Positions 33,558 to 34,368 of a stretch of 34,368 nucleotides of DNA are shown piece after piece. The DNA is from an uncultured Bacteroides sp. (lineage in GTDB: Bacteria > Bacteroidota > Bacteroidia > Bacteroidales > Bacteroidaceae). How positions within the stretch are numbered: position 1 is the first letter of the stretch; the number at the start of each line of letters is the position of its first letter. Both the position numbers and the translations under genes were made by a program. The notes under the pieces were generated by a model. The model was not told the DNA's origin. It made no database searches and was given only the letters and a program-made list of their open reading frames with translations. The DNA lies in NCBI GenBank assembly GCA_944322275.1, contig CALUOV010000011.1:1-34368 (forward strand). The letters run 5' to 3'.

Positions 33558-33639
33558 AAACGGTTAAGTGTTTTGGCCAAAACACTTAACCGTTTCGGGC
33601 GTTTTAGTTAAGTGTTTGGCGGATTTTAGTTAAGCGTTC
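33558..33639. repeat. Perfect 38-bp palindrome plus GTTAAG repeats
   Basis: Bases 33558-33595 form a perfect palindrome, each half reading AAACGGTTAAGTGTTTTGG. Two direct repeats TTTTAGTTAAGYGTT follow at 33602 and 33624, 22 bp apart, so GTTAAG-type motifs occur four times. It lies 85 bp after the GH3 stop and may act as a terminator hairpin or as a protein-binding cluster. A shorter palindrome TTACTATATAGTAA (33501-33514) precedes it. Confidence 0.75.
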
Positions 33640-33758
33640 TCTATAAAAAGGGGACTGAATGGTAATAAAGGAAGACAGAACGTCAGTCGTCGCTTGCTTG
33701 TTTTTCTTTCCCGGATGAGATTTTTTTTCAGACCTTTCTTGTTTGTCAGATTTATTTG

Positions 33759-33766
33759 TATCTTTG
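33759..33766 (+). promoter_or_regulatory. Possible promoter -7 box upstream of the DUF3575 gene
   Basis: TATCTTTG matches TAnnTTTG. The leader to the ATG at 34114 would be about 340 nt. Within the 640-bp gap 33474-34113 I see no convincing gene, only the palindrome cluster, this box and the C tract. Confidence 0.4.
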
Positions 33767-33969
33767 TACGTGCGGTCTCCGTTACATGATTCTGCAATGA
33801 AATTTGTATGAAAGATAAAAGCATGACGATGAAAACGAAGGCATATACTCCAGGATTGTCATTCTGTCCGTCCGTGGCGGAAGGTTTCTTCGTGCGCATC
33901 TTCCCATCTTTTCGTTTATGTTTAATCATTTTTAAGGCGGATAATTTGTATATTCGAAGAGGTTTATTA

Positions 33970-33978
33970 CCCCCCCCC
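33970..33978. repeat. C9 homopolymer tract
   Basis: Nine consecutive cytosines follow GGTTTATTA and precede TATAAATTCG, 136 bp upstream of the DUF3575 start codon. Such tracts are prone to length change by slippage. Confidence 0.7.
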
Positions 33979-34113
33979 TATAAATTCGCTGTATATCAAT
34001 AAGTTACGCAAAATTGTCGCGTCCTTGTACCGGGCGGCATACGAAGCACTTTTTGTGTCCGTGTGTCGCCTGCGTTATTTCTGTGCCTTTACGATCAAGA
34101 AACTTCCAAAAAT

Positions 34114-34368
34114 ATGTATGAGATGAATCGAATCAGGAAAACGATAACGGGCTTGCTGCTCCTGTTTCTCCTGCTGCCGCTTTCCGCTCAGGAGAAATCC
34201 GGTACGGCCTATACCTTCCGTTCCGTCTCCGGCAGTTACACCCTCTCCCTGCGGGCGAATCTGCTGCGTTGGGCGACACTCACCCCCGACTTGGGTCTGG
34301 AGTGGCGTATCAGTCCGTCATGGGGCATCGCCGTGAACGGCTCGTGGACTTCATGGACATGGCAGGAC
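34114..34368 (+). CDS. DUF3575-family protein, N-terminal part (cut by window edge)
   Basis: The visible 85 residues start MYEMNRIRKTITGLLLLFLL with a signal peptide ending near LPLSAQ. The stretch SLRANLLRWATLTPDLGLEW, then RISPSWGIAVNGSW, matches the DUF3575 pattern of an outer-membrane beta-barrel-like domain. ATG at 34123 is an alternative start. The frame stays open to the last base. In Bacteroides, DUF3575 genes commonly sit next to DUF3868 and fimbrillin (Mfa-type) genes, so a fimbrial cluster may continue beyond the window; this is inference from the family. Confidence 0.8.
   Translation, partial: MYEMNRIRKTITGLLLLFLLLPLSAQEKSGTAYTFRSVSGSYTLSLRANLLRWATLTPDLGLEWRISPSWGIAVNGSWTSWTWQD

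Noticed and set aside
33630..33929. 99-aa minus-strand frame with one hydrophobic stretch
   Set aside because: It overlaps the repeat cluster, is low-complexity Lys/Arg rich, lies antisense to the promoter box and shows no family motif.
33808..34002. 64-aa plus-strand frame ending across the C9 tract
   Set aside because: No recognisable domain; the last residues come from the C tract. Possible but unsupported.

Overview
The window reads as chromosomal DNA of a gut Bacteroides (Bacteroidales). Most intergenic gaps carry the Bacteroidota -7 promoter box TAnnTTTG, Shine-Dalgarno sequences are weak, and the gene content is typical: an UpxY antiterminator, an HU / 'smalltalk' / amidase cassette, a short CstA, an alpha-2-macroglobulin without thioester, a long RluA-type enzyme, a GHL10 protein and a DUF3575 protein. 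The species cannot be named from the sequence alone. No tRNA, rRNA, CRISPR array, transposase or integrase was found.

Layout. (1) 1-2002: an unrecognised minus-strand gene ending in a 22-bp tandem repeat, then HU-like protein, a 32-aa smalltalk peptide and an N-acetylmuramoyl-L-alanine amidase on the plus strand. (2) 2012-2456: two diverged copies of a structured repeat in inverted orientation, filling the space between two convergent genes. (3) 2352-6996, minus: upxY, outer-membrane export lipoprotein (Wza-like), tyrosine autokinase (Wzc-like) and PHP-type tyrosine phosphatase. This is the start of a capsule/exopolysaccharide operon, but no glycosyltransferase, flippase or polymerase follows. 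(4) 7000-7470: the upxY leader with successive hairpins, and a 182-bp promoter segment flanked by 31/32-bp inverted repeats, resembling a phase-variable invertible promoter with the promoter now facing upxY. (5) 7474-9451, minus: OmpR-type two-component pair. (6) 9573-15512: housekeeping genes: YrdC/Sua5-like protein, HAD phosphatase, EamA transporter, TruA, MATE pump, MalY-type PLP enzyme. (7) 15655-26939: a 1959-aa alpha-2-macroglobulin, an LpxH-like phosphoesterase, a class C beta-lactamase-like hydrolase, a lytic transglycosylase, a MaoC hydratase and a long RluA-family pseudouridine synthase. (8) 27045-33473: an ATP-grasp-like protein, a GHL10 protein, CstA and a GH3 glycosidase. (9) 33474-34368: a 640-bp AT-rich gap with a perfect 38-bp palindrome, spaced repeats, a promoter box and a C9 tract, then a DUF3575 protein cut by the window edge.

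How it fits together. The left third looks like both ends of a capsule locus with the middle missing: the regulatory/export front end meets the amidase end across the repeat pair. The phosphatase gene runs into one repeat copy and takes about 34 C-terminal residues from it. The most unusual signals are this repeat family, whose two copies keep a 19-22 base loop while their stems differ in sequence but still pair, and the inverted-repeat promoter segment ahead of upxY.
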